Positions 9,096 through 17,995 are shown, numbered from the stretch's first letter. The stretch is 64,000 nt of DNA from Microbacterium sp. Gd 4-13 (GCF_003095395.1 NZ_QEIJ01000010.1:1-64000); one strand, 5' to 3'. Translations and numbers: made by a program. Notes: generated by a model from the letters alone, not told the origin.

Positions 9096-10253
9096 TCAGA
9101 GACCCGCGAGCGCCTGCTCGAGGTCGGCGAGCAGATCCTCCACCGACTCGATGCCGACGGACAGACGGATGACCTCTTCGGGAACGGCGAGCTCGGTGCC
9201 GCGCACCGACGCGTGCGTCATCTCGTCGGGGTAGTTCAGCAGGCTCTCGACGCCGCCGAGCGACTCGGCGAGGGTGAAGACCCGCGTCGACTCCGCGAAG
9301 CGGCGGGCGGCCGCCGCATCCGCCAGAGCGAGTGAGACGATGCCGCCGAACGCCGACATCTGGCGCGCCGCGATCTCGTGGCCCGGGTGCGAGGCGAGAC
9401 CCGGGTAGTACACCCGGGCGACGGCGCCGTGCCCGGCGAGGAAGTCGGCCACGGCCTGACCGTTCTCGCTGTGCCGCTGCATGCGGATGCCGAGCGTCTT
9501 GATGCCGCGCGTCGTCAGCCACGCGTCGAGGGGACCGGATACCGCCCCGGCCGCGAACTGCAGGAACTTCGCCTTCTCGGCGAGCTCGTCGTCGTTGAGC
9601 ACGAGCGCCCCGCCGACGACGTCAGAGTGACCGCCGAGGTACTTCGTCGTGGAGTGCACCACGACGTCGGCGCCGAGCGCGAGCGGCTGCTGCAGCGCGG
9701 GAGAGGCGAACGTGTTGTCGACGACGACCAGTGCTCCGGCGGCGTGCGAGACACGAGCGAGCTCGGCGATGTCGGTGATCCGCAGCAGAGGGTTGCTCGG
9801 GGTCTCCACCCACACGATCTTCGGCGCACGCTCGCCGATGGCCGCGGCGACAGCATCCGCGTCGCTCATGTCGACGACGCGCAGCTTCACTCCCCACGGA
9901 CCGAGGATGCGGGCGATGAGGCGGTAGGTGCCGCCGTAGACGTCGTTGCCGAGCAGTACCTCGTCGCCCGGCTGCAGCACCGCCCGAAGCAGAGCGTCTT
10001 CGGCGGCGAGACCCGAGGCGAACGAGAGCGCGTGGCGCCCGCCCTCGATCGCCGCCAGCTGCGTCTGCAGCGAGGTGCGCGTCGGGTTGCCGCTGCGGCC
10101 GTACTCGTAGCCCTGACGCAGGCCCCCGACGCCGTCCTGCGCGTACGTCGTGGAGAAGTGCACCGGCGGGATGACCGCGCCGGTCGCCGGGTCGAACTCC
10201 TGGCCGGCGTGCACGGCCAGGCTGTCGAATCCGCGGATGTTGTCGGTGGTCAT
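9096..10253 (-). CDS. metB: Cystathionine gamma-synthase / gamma-lyase family enzyme
   Basis: This 385-residue PLP enzyme of the Cys/Met metabolism family carries the PLP lysine K204 in HSTTKYLGGHSD and the typical SGLAAEDALLRAVL and YEYGRSGNPTR segments. It either makes cystathionine from an activated homoserine (gamma-synthase) or cleaves cystathionine to cysteine (gamma-lyase); sequence alone does not separate these. Its ATG overlaps the stop of the upstream cystathionine beta-synthase by 4 bp (10250-10253). The pairing with a beta-synthase makes reverse transsulfuration (methionine to cysteine) the more natural reading. Confidence 0.87.
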   Translation of the reverse strand: MTTDNIRGFDSLAVHAGQEFDPATGAVIPPVHFSTTYAQDGVGGLRQGYEYGRSGNPTRTSLQTQLAAIEGGRHALSFASGLAAEDALLRAVLQPGDEVLLGNDVYGGTYRLIARILGPWGVKLRVVDMSDADAVAAAIGERAPKIVWVETPSNPLLRITDIAELARVSHAAGALVVVDNTFASPALQQPLALGADVVVHSTTKYLGGHSDVVGGALVLNDDELAEKAKFLQFAAGAVSGPLDAWLTTRGIKTLGIRMQRHSENGQAVADFLAGHGAVARVYYPGLASHPGHEIAARQMSAFGGIVSLALADAAAARRFAESTRVFTLAESLGGVESLLNYPDEMTHASVRGTELAVPEEVIRLSVGIESVEDLLADLEQALAGL

Positions 10254-11260
10254 GAGCGGTTCTCCGATTCGGGTGCGGATGCTGCGGGGGCGGACGATGG
10301 CGCGTCGATCGCGTACCCGCGCGCCGTCATCCAGTCGTCGTCGAAGACTTTGCTGAGGTAACCGCGACCGTGGTCGGGCAGGAGAACGACCACGACGGCA
10401 TCCTCGGGCAGGTCGCGCGCGGCACGGAGGGCGCCGACGACGGCCATGCCGCTGGAACCGCCCACGAGCAGCCCCTCTTCGCGTGCCAGCCGTCGCGTCA
10501 TCGCGAACGACTCGGCGTCGGAGATCCGGTGCAGCTCGTCCACGACGCCCGGGTCGTAGGCGGGCGGCCAGAAGTCCTCGCCGACACCTTCGACATCGTA
10601 GCCGTGCACCGGACCACCGGTGTAGATGGAGCCGACAGGATCGACGCCGACGATGCGCACGCTTCCGCCGGATGCTTCACGCAGGAACCGGCCGGTGCCG
10701 GTGATGGTGCCGCCCGTGCCGACACCGGCGACGAAATGCGTCACCCGCCCGTCGGTGTCGCGCCAGATCTCCGGCCCGGTCGACTCGTAGTGGCTGCGGG
10801 GCCCGTTCGGGTTGGCGTACTGGTTGGGCTTGAACGCCCCGGGGATCTCGGAGACCAGGCGGTCGGAGACGTTGTAGTACGACTGCGGGTCTTCCGGCGC
10901 GACGTTGGTCGGGGTCACCACGACCTCGGCGCCGTAGGCCCGCATCACCGCACGCTTGTCTTCGGCGACTTTGTCGGGCACGACGAAGACGCAGCGGTAT
11001 CCCCGCTGCTGCGCGACGAGGGCGAGCCCCACGCCGGTGTTGCCGCTCGTCGGCTCGACGATGGTGCCGCCCGGGCGCAGGAGCCCGTCGCGCTCGGCGG
11101 CGTCGATGATATTGGCGGCGATGCGGTCTTTCGACGAGCCACCGGGGTTGAAGTACTCGACCTTTGCGAGCACCGTGGCACGGATGCCTTCGGTGACCCG
11201 GTTGAGCTTTACGAGGGGGGTATTGCCGACGAGGTCGGTGACGGTGCGGGCGTATCGCAC
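10250..11260 (-). CDS. cbs: Cystathionine beta-synthase, short form
   Basis: The 336-residue fold-type II PLP enzyme shows the PLP lysine K44 in NPGGSSKDR, the PTSGNTG substrate loop and GTGGTITG phosphate loop. It condenses serine with homocysteine to give cystathionine. Many actinobacterial homologues carry two C-terminal CBS regulatory domains (about 455 residues); this one ends after the catalytic core, so the S-adenosylmethionine-type control is absent. A cysteine synthase activity cannot be excluded. GTG start with AGGAG 7 nt upstream. First gene of a two-gene operon with metB. Confidence 0.85.
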   Translation of the reverse strand: MRYARTVTDLVGNTPLVKLNRVTEGIRATVLAKVEYFNPGGSSKDRIAANIIDAAERDGLLRPGGTIVEPTSGNTGVGLALVAQQRGYRCVFVVPDKVAEDKRAVMRAYGAEVVVTPTNVAPEDPQSYYNVSDRLVSEIPGAFKPNQYANPNGPRSHYESTGPEIWRDTDGRVTHFVAGVGTGGTITGTGRFLREASGGSVRIVGVDPVGSIYTGGPVHGYDVEGVGEDFWPPAYDPGVVDELHRISDAESFAMTRRLAREEGLLVGGSSGMAVVGALRAARDLPEDAVVVVLLPDHGRGYLSKVFDDDWMTARGYAIDAPSSAPAASAPESENRS

Positions 11261-11407
11261 GAAGTGCTCCTGGGGTGAGCCGCGCGGAAGGCGCGGAAAT
11301 CTGTCGGGGTCGGTGAGAGCAGAGAGCTCAGCGACAACAGCGACAGTTCAGCACACACCCACAGTACACACCCCGCACCCCGCGCGGCAGCACGGATTCG
11401 GAGGCGA

Positions 11408-11761
11408 TCAGACCTTCGTGGAGCGGCGGGTGCGCGACGCGGGGGTCTCGATGACCTCATCCGCGAACGCGTCGAAATCGACGACCAGGCCCGCCGTCGA
11501 ACTGGCGTCGTTCGCCAGGCTCTTGAGGTGCTCGGGATCGAGCAGTTCCGGTTCGGACGAGGAGAAGACGAAACGCAGGGGGATCGACGGCTGGATCCAG
11601 ATCGTCGAACGGCCGCGGGGGGTGCCGGCGTCGTGCCGCCACGAGAGCGTGAAACTCTCTCCTCGACGCAGCTTGGTCGCCACGACGACCTTGACATGGG
11701 CGAGAGCACGGTCGGGCATCTCGATCGGCTGGTCCGTGCTGCCGTAGAACAGTTTGCCCAT
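11408..11761 (-). CDS. Small conserved Microbacteriaceae protein (DUF7882-like)
   Basis: This 117-residue protein begins MGKLFYGS and contains DRALAHVKVVVATKLRRGESF, a signature I recognise from a small family common in Microbacteriaceae (sometimes mislabelled 'ATP-dependent DNA ligase'). It has no signal peptide, membrane segment or recognised catalytic motif, and ends in a basic tail (SRTRRSTKV). GAAGGAG is a clear RBS. Function unknown. It is divergent from a MarR gene that shares its promoter region. Confidence 0.75.
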   Translation of the reverse strand: MGKLFYGSTDQPIEMPDRALAHVKVVVATKLRRGESFTLSWRHDAGTPRGRSTIWIQPSIPLRFVFSSSEPELLDPEHLKSLANDASSTAGLVVDFDAFADEVIETPASRTRRSTKV

Positions 11762-11886
11762 CGATGCTCCTTCGTTCAGCGCGCGAGTCTGCGCGGTCGA
11801 GGGGTCCCTGCGTCGTGTGCGACCACCGAGGTTGTCACCGTTACGGGGTGGGACTCTGGGAAAGAACGATACCGTTATCTCAGTAA

Positions 11887-11896
11887 ATTAGCTAAT
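11887..11896. promoter_or_regulatory. Palindrome in divergent MarR promoter
   Basis: ATTAGCTAAT is a perfect 10-bp palindrome in an AT-rich island. It lies directly before a good plus-strand promoter (TTTACA at 11900-11905, 16-bp spacer, TATGCT at 11922-11927) that would transcribe the MarR gene. Autoregulation by that MarR protein is inferred. Confidence 0.5.
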
Positions 11897-11971
11897 CTCT
11901 TTACATCTTCGGGACACTACCTATGCTGATAGCGTGGGCGCGGTCGCCCCGAACCGACAGGAGGAGGACGC

Positions 11972-12418
11972 GTGAGCAAGTCACTGACACCGTCTCCCCT
12001 CCGTCGCGCTCTGCAGAAGTACGTCGACGCTCGTCACGCCGCGATGATCGAGGCACGACGCGAGCTCAAGATCGGCGAACTCGACGCCCGAGCGCTGCTG
12101 TTCATCGCCGACAACCCGGGCGCGCGTCCGACGCAGCTGCGGCAGTACCTCGGCATCACCTCCGCCGGCGTGACCACGCTCATCGATCGGCTCGTCGAGC
12201 GCGAGGCCGTGAGGCGAGACGTCGACCCCGACGACCGCCGCGTGAACCGCATCACCGTCACCGTCGATCTCGGCGAGCTGCCGTGGTCGGCCCTGCAGCG
12301 GTTCGACAACGACTTCGACCGGGCCGTCGCCGCCGGTGACCGCGAGCACACCGCGCACTTCGCGCGAACGCTCGACGACTTCACCGCCGCCGTCGCTTCG
12401 ATGGCCCGCGCGTCCTGA
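11972..12418 (+). CDS. MarR-family transcriptional regulator
   Basis: The 148-residue protein has the winged helix-turn-helix of MarR regulators (about 35-105), including the recognition-helix segment TSAGVTTLIDRLVEREAV and the wing DPDDRRVNRITV. It is divergent from the DUF7882-like gene and convergent with a small conserved gene. The promoter ahead of it is unusually AT-rich for this genome and contains a palindrome, which fits self-repression. The ligand is unknown. Confidence 0.85.
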   Translation: MSKSLTPSPLRRALQKYVDARHAAMIEARRELKIGELDARALLFIADNPGARPTQLRQYLGITSAGVTTLIDRLVEREAVRRDVDPDDRRVNRITVTVDLGELPWSALQRFDNDFDRAVAAGDREHTAHFARTLDDFTAAVASMARAS

Positions 12419-12433
12419 CGCCCGGCCGCTCGC

Positions 12434-12766
12434 TCAGTCCGAGACGCTCTGCGACTTCCCCTGGAGGAACGCGCACAGCACGGAGGCGATCGAGAGTTCC
12501 GACGCGAGGCCGTGCAGACCCGCCGCGTCGAGAATCACGGCGTTCTCGCGCGGCTCGAGGGTGACGACCCAGCGATGCGAACCGTGCGACTCGGGCTGGA
12601 TGTAGGTCACGGTCGACGCGTTGCGCAGGCTCACCGCGACCAGCCCGGTGTTCGAGCCGTCTTCGCCGTCCTGCGGAAGCACCCTCAACGTACCCGTCAC
12701 CGGGTAGCCGAGGTCGTGGAACTCGTCGAGCCACTCCTGCAGCGTGTCCTGGCTTCGGAACGGCAT
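12434..12766 (-). CDS. Conserved hypothetical protein, 110 aa
   Basis: I do not assign a function. The protein starts MPFRSQDTLQEWLDEFHDLGYPVTGTLRV and is an alpha/beta-looking cytosolic protein with no membrane segment. The composition and codon use match its neighbours, a GAGGG motif precedes the ATG, and the frame runs tail-to-tail with the MarR gene, so it is a real gene. It resembles small proteins common in Microbacteriaceae. Confidence 0.65.
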   Translation of the reverse strand: MPFRSQDTLQEWLDEFHDLGYPVTGTLRVLPQDGEDGSNTGLVAVSLRNASTVTYIQPESHGSHRWVVTLEPRENAVILDAAGLHGLASELSIASVLCAFLQGKSQSVSD

Positions 12767-12866
12767 CGCAGACCCTCATCTCCCCCGGCCGAGACCGCCG
12801 TTATGGGTCCATTATGGGGGTCGCGGGACGACGTGGGAACCACGATTCCCGGCCGTCGAGACGATC

Positions 12867-14321
12867 TCAGAACGGCGCCAGCGACGGCTCCGCGCGCGTG
12901 CCGAAATCGTGGCGGAGCGCGCTCAGGGCGGCGCGCCATCCGACCAGGCCGGTGACGCCCGGGCCGGGGCTGACGGACGCCGAGCAGAGGTAGACCCCGG
13001 GCACCGGCGTGTGCCACGGATCCGCGCTCAGCACGGGCCGTCGCACGAGTTGGTCGAAGGTCGGGGCACCGGCCGAGATGTCGCCGCCGGGGTAGTTCGG
13101 GTTGTAGCTCGCGACGTCGACCGCCGACCGCGAACTCGTCGCGAGGATGGTGTCGCGGAAGCCCGGCGCGAATCGCTCGATCTGCCCGATCACGGCCTCA
13201 GCGCGGTCGGCGTCGCTGCCCGCGGGCACGTGCGTGTAGGTCCAGAGCGTGTGAGCGCCCTCGGGGGCGCGTCCCGCGTCGAACAGGGACGGCTGCGCAG
13301 CCAGCACGTAGGGCCGCTCGTGCAGTCTGCCGCGGGAGACGTCGTTCTCCGCCTCGGCGACCTCCGCGCGCGTGCCGCCGACGTGCACCGTTCCGGCCCG
13401 TCGCACGTCCGGATGGGTCCAGGGCACCGGCTCGGAGAGGGCGAAATCGACCTTCGCCACGCCGCCGCCGTAGCGGAAGCGTTCCATCTTCGCGCGGTAG
13501 GACCGCGGCATCCGATCACCGGCGAGCCGCACGAACGCGTCGGGGGTGACATCCAGCAGCACCACCCGCGACGACGGGAGCTCATCGAGCGACGTCACCT
13601 CGTGATCGGTCACGATCTCGCCCCCGTGGGCGACGAGGTCGGCGACCATCGCGTCGACGATGGCCTGGCTGCCGCCGCGCGGGATCGGCCACCCGCGCGC
13701 GTGCCCGTAGGCGGCGAGCGCGAGGCCCGCGCCGGCCGCCGCGAGGCTGGGCTGGTGGAGGATCGTGTGCGCGGCCACGCCCGTGATCATCGCGGGGGCG
13801 GTCTCTTCGCGGAACGGGGCGTTCCACCACGGGCCGCCCTGGGCGATCGCGCGCAGTCCGAAGTTCACGACGGTGACCGGATGCCGCGGCACGCGCAGCA
13901 GCGTCGACCCCGTGAACTCCGCCACACGGGACGCATGCTCGGCCAGAGGACGCATGAGGAGGTCGTATGCAGCGCCGTCACGACCGAGGCTCTCGACCGT
14001 GCGGGCGAGGTCCAGGTACGCCAGACCCGCGCGCCCGTCGTCGAGGGGGTGCGCGTACGAGACCTCGGGCACGACGAAGTCGACGCGCGCACCGAGCTGG
14101 AACTCGCGGAAGAACCGCGACTCGAAGGCCATCGGGTGCACCGCCGAGCAGACGTCGTGCAGGAAGCCGGGGAGCGTCAGCTCGGTCGTCGATGCTCCGC
14201 CGCCGACCAACGACGCGCGCTCGTACACGCGCACGTGCAGCCCCGCTCGAGCCAGCGTCACGGCCCCCGCGAGGCCGTTGGGACCCGATCCGACGACGAT
14301 CGCGTCGAACGCGTCGGTCAC
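12867..14321 (-). CDS. CrtI-like NAD(P)/FAD-dependent oxidoreductase
   Basis: The 484-residue flavoprotein has an N-terminal dinucleotide-binding motif (GSGPNGLAGA, about 10-20) and the overall layout of phytoene-desaturase-like oxidoreductases, including the C-terminal FAD segment PGVYLCSASVSPGPGVTG. The GTG start at 14321 overlaps the stop of the upstream SRPBCC gene by 4 bp (GTGA), which decides it over longer in-frame options. It is the last gene of an SDR-SRPBCC-oxidoreductase operon. No carotenoid genes are nearby, so the substrate is unlikely to be phytoene; a lipid or isoprenoid is possible. Confidence 0.8.
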   Translation of the reverse strand: MTDAFDAIVVGSGPNGLAGAVTLARAGLHVRVYERASLVGGGASTTELTLPGFLHDVCSAVHPMAFESRFFREFQLGARVDFVVPEVSYAHPLDDGRAGLAYLDLARTVESLGRDGAAYDLLMRPLAEHASRVAEFTGSTLLRVPRHPVTVVNFGLRAIAQGGPWWNAPFREETAPAMITGVAAHTILHQPSLAAAGAGLALAAYGHARGWPIPRGGSQAIVDAMVADLVAHGGEIVTDHEVTSLDELPSSRVVLLDVTPDAFVRLAGDRMPRSYRAKMERFRYGGGVAKVDFALSEPVPWTHPDVRRAGTVHVGGTRAEVAEAENDVSRGRLHERPYVLAAQPSLFDAGRAPEGAHTLWTYTHVPAGSDADRAEAVIGQIERFAPGFRDTILATSSRSAVDVASYNPNYPGGDISAGAPTFDQLVRRPVLSADPWHTPVPGVYLCSASVSPGPGVTGLVGWRAALSALRHDFGTRAEPSLAPF

Positions 14322-14803
14322 TCGCCGTCCTCGGCGATCTCGCGCTCCGCGGTCGACGACCGAGCATGGAGCGCCCGCCCCTCGGCGAGATAGGCGAGAC
14401 GGTGCAGCGTCTCGGCGTTTCGCACGTACAGCCCGACGTCCATGAGCGCGTCGGGCACCAGCCTGCCGGGCCCGGCGACGGCTTCCTCTTGAATACGCAC
14501 GACGCACCCGTCTCGGCGGGGTTTGACATCGATCGTGACCAGGGCCTCCCCCACCGGCCACCCCCGCGCACGAAGCACCGCGCGACGCGGCGGATCCCAG
14601 TGGAGCGAGACCGTCGTGTCGTCGATCAGGACGGGCCAGACTCCGAACGAGTGGTGAAGGTGAGACCCCACCTCGGGCCAGGCGTCGTCGACCTCGCGCA
14701 TGCGCGACGCGCCCACCACCCAGGAGGGGAACAGCCAGCCGTTCGCGATCACGGCGAACACGTCATCGGGCGTGCAGTGGAGCACGCGTACGTTCGAAGA
14801 CAT
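14318..14803 (-). CDS. SRPBCC (START/polyketide-cyclase-like) family protein
   Basis: The 161-residue protein starts MSSNVRVLHCTPDDVFAVIANGW and has the START-like helix-grip layout that binds hydrophobic ligands. GGAGGAAA is an excellent RBS. Its stop overlaps the CrtI-like oxidoreductase start by 4 bp, so the two are translationally coupled. It may hold or present the lipid substrate of its neighbours; this is inference from the operon only. Confidence 0.78.
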   Translation of the reverse strand: MSSNVRVLHCTPDDVFAVIANGWLFPSWVVGASRMREVDDAWPEVGSHLHHSFGVWPVLIDDTTVSLHWDPPRRAVLRARGWPVGEALVTIDVKPRRDGCVVRIQEEAVAGPGRLVPDALMDVGLYVRNAETLHRLAYLAEGRALHARSSTAEREIAEDGE

Positions 14804-14846
14804 CCGATTTCCTCCCGTTTCGGCTGACGGAGTGGCGATCCGGTGA

Positions 14847-15857
14847 TCAGCGCCGTCGAAGTGCGAGCGCTCCCCCGATGGCCGCGACGGCGGATCCGGC
14901 GACGCCGGCCCCCGCGAGCAGACGCCGGTGGTGGATCGCCCACGTCTGAATACTGCCCGACTTGGCCTTGTCGTCGAAGATGCCGCGCGCGCCGTGGTCT
15001 CCCGCGACCGGCTCGTACAGGTTCGCCGGAAGCTGCGGATCGGTGTGGTCGGGCGAGAGCTGACCGCTCCACGCCGTCTTCGCGAGGTACCAGTCCATGA
15101 AACGACCCGCGAAGCGGGTTCCGAGGACGAGGCCCACCGTGGGAAGCCCCACCCAGGTGCGCCGGCGCGGGGTGTCCGCGACATCGGCGACCGCGCGCGC
15201 ACCCACCTCGGGCTGGAAGATCGGTGGCACGGGCTGCGGGTGTTCGGCGAAGTCGGACTTCACCCAGTTGAACTGCACCGTGTTGAGCGCCGGCATGTCG
15301 ACGATCGAGATCGCCACCGGGATGCCGTCGTGCGACAGCTCGGCGATGACCGCGTCGGTGAAACCGTGGATCGCATGCTTCGCCCCGCAGTACGCCGCCT
15401 GCAGCGGGATCCCCCGGTGGGCCAGAGCAGACCCGATCTGGATGACGTGGCCGCGACCGCGCGGAACCATTCGGCGCAGCGCCGAGCGCGTCCCGTTGAC
15501 CACTCCGAGGTAGGTGACGTCGGTGGCGCGCTCGAAGTCCTCCTCCGAGGTATCGAGGAACGGCGAGATCGTGCCGGTCATCGCGTTGTTGATCCAGAGG
15601 TCGATGCCGCCGAACTCGTCCTCGACGCGGGCTGCTGCAGCATCCACCGCCCTGGCATCGGCGACGTCGACCGAGATGCCGAGCCCCCGGCGCCCGGCGG
15701 CCTCGATCTCGGCCACGGTCGCCGCGAGGCCGTCTTCGCCGCGAGCCAGAACGACCACGTCCCACCCTCGGCCTGCCAGCTCACGGACGGTGGCCCGGCC
15801 GAGTCCTGCGGATCCACCAGTGATGACGGCGGTACCTCGTGCGTTCGTGTCGCTCAT
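14847..15857 (-). CDS. Short-chain dehydrogenase with C-terminal hydrophobic tail
   Basis: The 336-residue SDR shows the NAD(P) motif TGGSAGLG near the N-terminus, NNAMTG, and the catalytic AAYCGAKHA (YxxxK). After the roughly 250-residue core, the protein has an extra region ending in a hydrophobic stretch (LLAGAGVAGSAVAAIGGALAL) and RRR, a likely single membrane anchor. The start at 15857 (MSDTNARG) is preferred to the longer 15905 option because the SDR fold begins right after it. First gene of the operon with the SRPBCC and CrtI-like genes. Confidence 0.83.
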   Translation of the reverse strand: MSDTNARGTAVITGGSAGLGRATVRELAGRGWDVVVLARGEDGLAATVAEIEAAGRRGLGISVDVADARAVDAAAARVEDEFGGIDLWINNAMTGTISPFLDTSEEDFERATDVTYLGVVNGTRSALRRMVPRGRGHVIQIGSALAHRGIPLQAAYCGAKHAIHGFTDAVIAELSHDGIPVAISIVDMPALNTVQFNWVKSDFAEHPQPVPPIFQPEVGARAVADVADTPRRRTWVGLPTVGLVLGTRFAGRFMDWYLAKTAWSGQLSPDHTDPQLPANLYEPVAGDHGARGIFDDKAKSGSIQTWAIHHRRLLAGAGVAGSAVAAIGGALALRRR

Positions 15858-15929
15858 TCTGCCGAGGCTACGCAGCCCGGATGCCGCGACCCCCCGTCTT
15901 GCCACGGTGCCCGCGGGCGGCTAGGGGCC

Positions 15930-16421
15930 TCAGAGGGTGACGAGCCGCACGTCTGCGAGGGCCCCGTCATCGACGACGAGGGTCATGTACGTGTGGTGCG
16001 GTTGCCGACGTCGGTCGGTGGGCGAGCCGGGGTTGAGAAGGCGCAGCCCCTCGCCCGAGGTGTCCCAGGGGATGTGGCTGTGACCGAAGACGAGCACGTC
16101 CGTGTCGGGGAAGGCGACGGGCATCCTGCGCTCCCGCGTCTTGGCGTCGCCCGTCTCGTGGATCACGGCGAACCGCACCCCCTCGATCTCGCGCCGGGCG
16201 ATCTCGGGGAGGCGCGCGCGGAGGTCGGCACCGTCGTTGTTGCCCCACACGCCGAGCACCTCTCCGTGCCGCCGCAGTTCGTCGAGCACGCCCTCGCTCA
16301 CCCAGTCGCCGGCGTGGACGATGAGGTCGGCCTCGTCGGCGGCCCTCACCACCGCTTCGGGCAGCACCCGTGCCCGGCCCGGGATGTGCGTGTCGGAGAT
16401 GAGCAGCATCCGTGTCGCCAT
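15930..16421 (-). CDS. Metallophosphoesterase (YfcE/MJ0936-like)
   Basis: This 163-residue protein contains all metal-binding blocks of the calcineurin-like phosphoesterase family: SDTH (D10, H12), AGDW, GNND, VIHETGD and GHSH. Homologues hydrolyse phosphodiesters such as 2',3'-cyclic nucleotides or model substrates; the in vivo substrate is unknown. It is separated from the SDR operon by 72 bp and followed upstream by a nested palindrome. Confidence 0.85.
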   Translation of the reverse strand: MATRMLLISDTHIPGRARVLPEAVVRAADEADLIVHAGDWVSEGVLDELRRHGEVLGVWGNNDGADLRARLPEIARREIEGVRFAVIHETGDAKTRERRMPVAFPDTDVLVFGHSHIPWDTSGEGLRLLNPGSPTDRRRQPHHTYMTLVVDDGALADVRLVTL

Positions 16422-16444
16422 GCCTCGACGCTACCCCCACCCGG

Positions 16445-16510
16445 TTCGGGGCGCGTTTCTGCGGTCGGGGCGCGAAATCCCGCGCCCCGAGGGGAGGAAC
16501 CCGCCCCGAA
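16445..16510. repeat. Intergenic nested palindrome
   Basis: Outer 9-bp arms (16445-16453 and 16502-16510) enclose inner 10-bp arms (16465-16474 and 16481-16490) built from the same word, TTCGGGGCG/TCGGGGCGCG. It lies between two minus-strand genes and can terminate the hydrolase transcript. Confidence 0.7.
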
Positions 16511-16544
16511 TCCGACGGATCGGACGGATGCTGCGCCGCAGCCG

Positions 16545-17213
16545 TCAGTCGGCGAGCACGGCGAGCTCGGCCAGCACCCGGGGGTGGGCGAGGATGCGGA
16601 AGTGGCCGCCCGTCTCGAGCCGCACGTTCTTCGCCCCGGCCAGCTCGCTGCCCTCGGGGATGTGCGGATCGAACCGCCCGTAGACCGACACGATCTTCGC
16701 GTTCACGGCGGTCTCCCGTGTGAGCGCGAGGATCGTCGCGTCACGCGGGGAGAAGATCCGCAGCGTCGGCGCGAGCACCATGAGCCGGGCATAGCTCGAA
16801 CCGCCGAACGGCGTCGCGACCGCCAGCATCCCCCGCACCCGGCCGGCGGCGGGGCCGAACGCCATCGCCTGCTTGCCGACCAGACCACCCTTGCTGTGCG
16901 CCATGAGCACCACGTCCGAGAGGTCGTGCTGCTCGAGGTACTCGGTCACGCGCTCGGCCATCTCGACCACCGGACGCTCGTTGCGCCGCAGCAGATCGAC
17001 CACGTGCACCGGGTGCCCGCGCCCGTGCAGCTCCTCGATCAACGGCTGCATGAATTTCCACGTCTCGTAGATTCCCGGCAGCACGACGATCGGCGTTCGG
17101 TCACCCGTGAGGAACGTCGCCGGGTCGGTGCGGTTGAAGAACGCGCGCACCTGCCAGACGACGGCGTAGGCGTAATCCCGCGTCCACCAGATCGGAACCC
17201 GCAGCGGGTTCAC
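16545..17213 (-). CDS. Alpha/beta hydrolase (lipase-like)
   Basis: The 222-residue protein has the alpha/beta-hydrolase nucleophile elbow as AHSKGG and an oxyanion-region segment VVLPGIYETWKFMQPL. A histidine near the C-terminus (GGHFRI) can complete the triad. A GTG start at 17213 overlaps the stop of the upstream hydrolase gene (17210-17213). Such triacylglycerol-lipase-like proteins act on esters; the substrate is unknown. No signal peptide is evident. Confidence 0.78.
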   Translation of the reverse strand: MNPLRVPIWWTRDYAYAVVWQVRAFFNRTDPATFLTGDRTPIVVLPGIYETWKFMQPLIEELHGRGHPVHVVDLLRRNERPVVEMAERVTEYLEQHDLSDVVLMAHSKGGLVGKQAMAFGPAAGRVRGMLAVATPFGGSSYARLMVLAPTLRIFSPRDATILALTRETAVNAKIVSVYGRFDPHIPEGSELAGAKNVRLETGGHFRILAHPRVLAELAVLAD

Positions 17214-17995
17214 CCTCGGCCCTCGACATGCTCCGCGACGAAGACGTCGATGGCGGATGCGACCGACCGCGGCGCGGTCTGCTGCACCACGTGATTGTGC
17301 CGCGGCACGATCGCGAGTGACCCGTCGACCGCGGCGTCGCGCAGACGTCGGCACCAGTCGAGTCCGGCGACCGGATCGCTCCCGCCGCGCAGCACGAGGA
17401 TCGGCATGGTCAACGCCGCCACGCGCTCCTCGATCGGATACGACAGCATGTGCCGCACCTGCGTGAGGTACCACCGTGGCCCGCACCGCACGTAGTCGCT
17501 GAACACCTGGTAGTTGACCGCCGGCGGCTCCCCGAACGACTCGATCGTCAGGGCGAGCGCCTGCGCGGGAAGCGAGCGGTGCTTCTCATCGGCGACCGGC
17601 CCCATCGCGACGACGCCCCGGACGAGATCGGGGCGTTGCGCGGCGAGCTCGACCGCCCACTGCGCTCCCATGGAGTGCCCGACGAGCACCACCGGCCCGC
17701 TGTCGATCCCGTCGAGCACCGTGCCGAGCACCTCCGCCATCGCCGGGATGCCGAGGTCCCGCCCCGGCTGGGGCAGCCCCCCGAACCCGGGCAGATCGAT
17801 CGAGTGCACGTCGGCCTCTTCGGCCAGCCGCGTGTGCAGCCTCGTCAGGTATCGGTGCGACATGCCGATCCCGTGGATCAGCACGAACGGGGTGCCCGGA
17901 TCGGCGGCGGACGACTCCGTGGTGAGGACGCGGAACACGGCGCCGTCGAGATCGACCCTGCGCTCGATCGTGGGGAAGGCGGGCGGTCGCGTCAT
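17210..17995 (-). CDS. Alpha/beta-fold hydrolase
   Basis: The 261-residue enzyme shows HGIGMSHRYL (oxyanion loop), VGHSMGAQ (nucleophile serine), a DPV segment for the acidic residue and RHNHVV (catalytic histidine). The start ATG at 17995 has a weak RBS but begins just before the fold. It forms a two-gene unit with the second hydrolase through a 4-bp overlap. Substrate not predictable. Confidence 0.82.
   Translation of the reverse strand: MTRPPAFPTIERRVDLDGAVFRVLTTESSAADPGTPFVLIHGIGMSHRYLTRLHTRLAEEADVHSIDLPGFGGLPQPGRDLGIPAMAEVLGTVLDGIDSGPVVLVGHSMGAQWAVELAAQRPDLVRGVVAMGPVADEKHRSLPAQALALTIESFGEPPAVNYQVFSDYVRCGPRWYLTQVRHMLSYPIEERVAALTMPILVLRGGSDPVAGLDWCRRLRDAAVDGSLAIVPRHNHVVQQTAPRSVASAIDVFVAEHVEGRG

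Noticed and set aside
12867..14321. Carotenoid phytoene desaturase assignment
   Set aside because: No phytoene synthase or other carotenoid genes are nearby and the operon partners are an SDR and SRPBCC protein, so only a CrtI-like label is supported.
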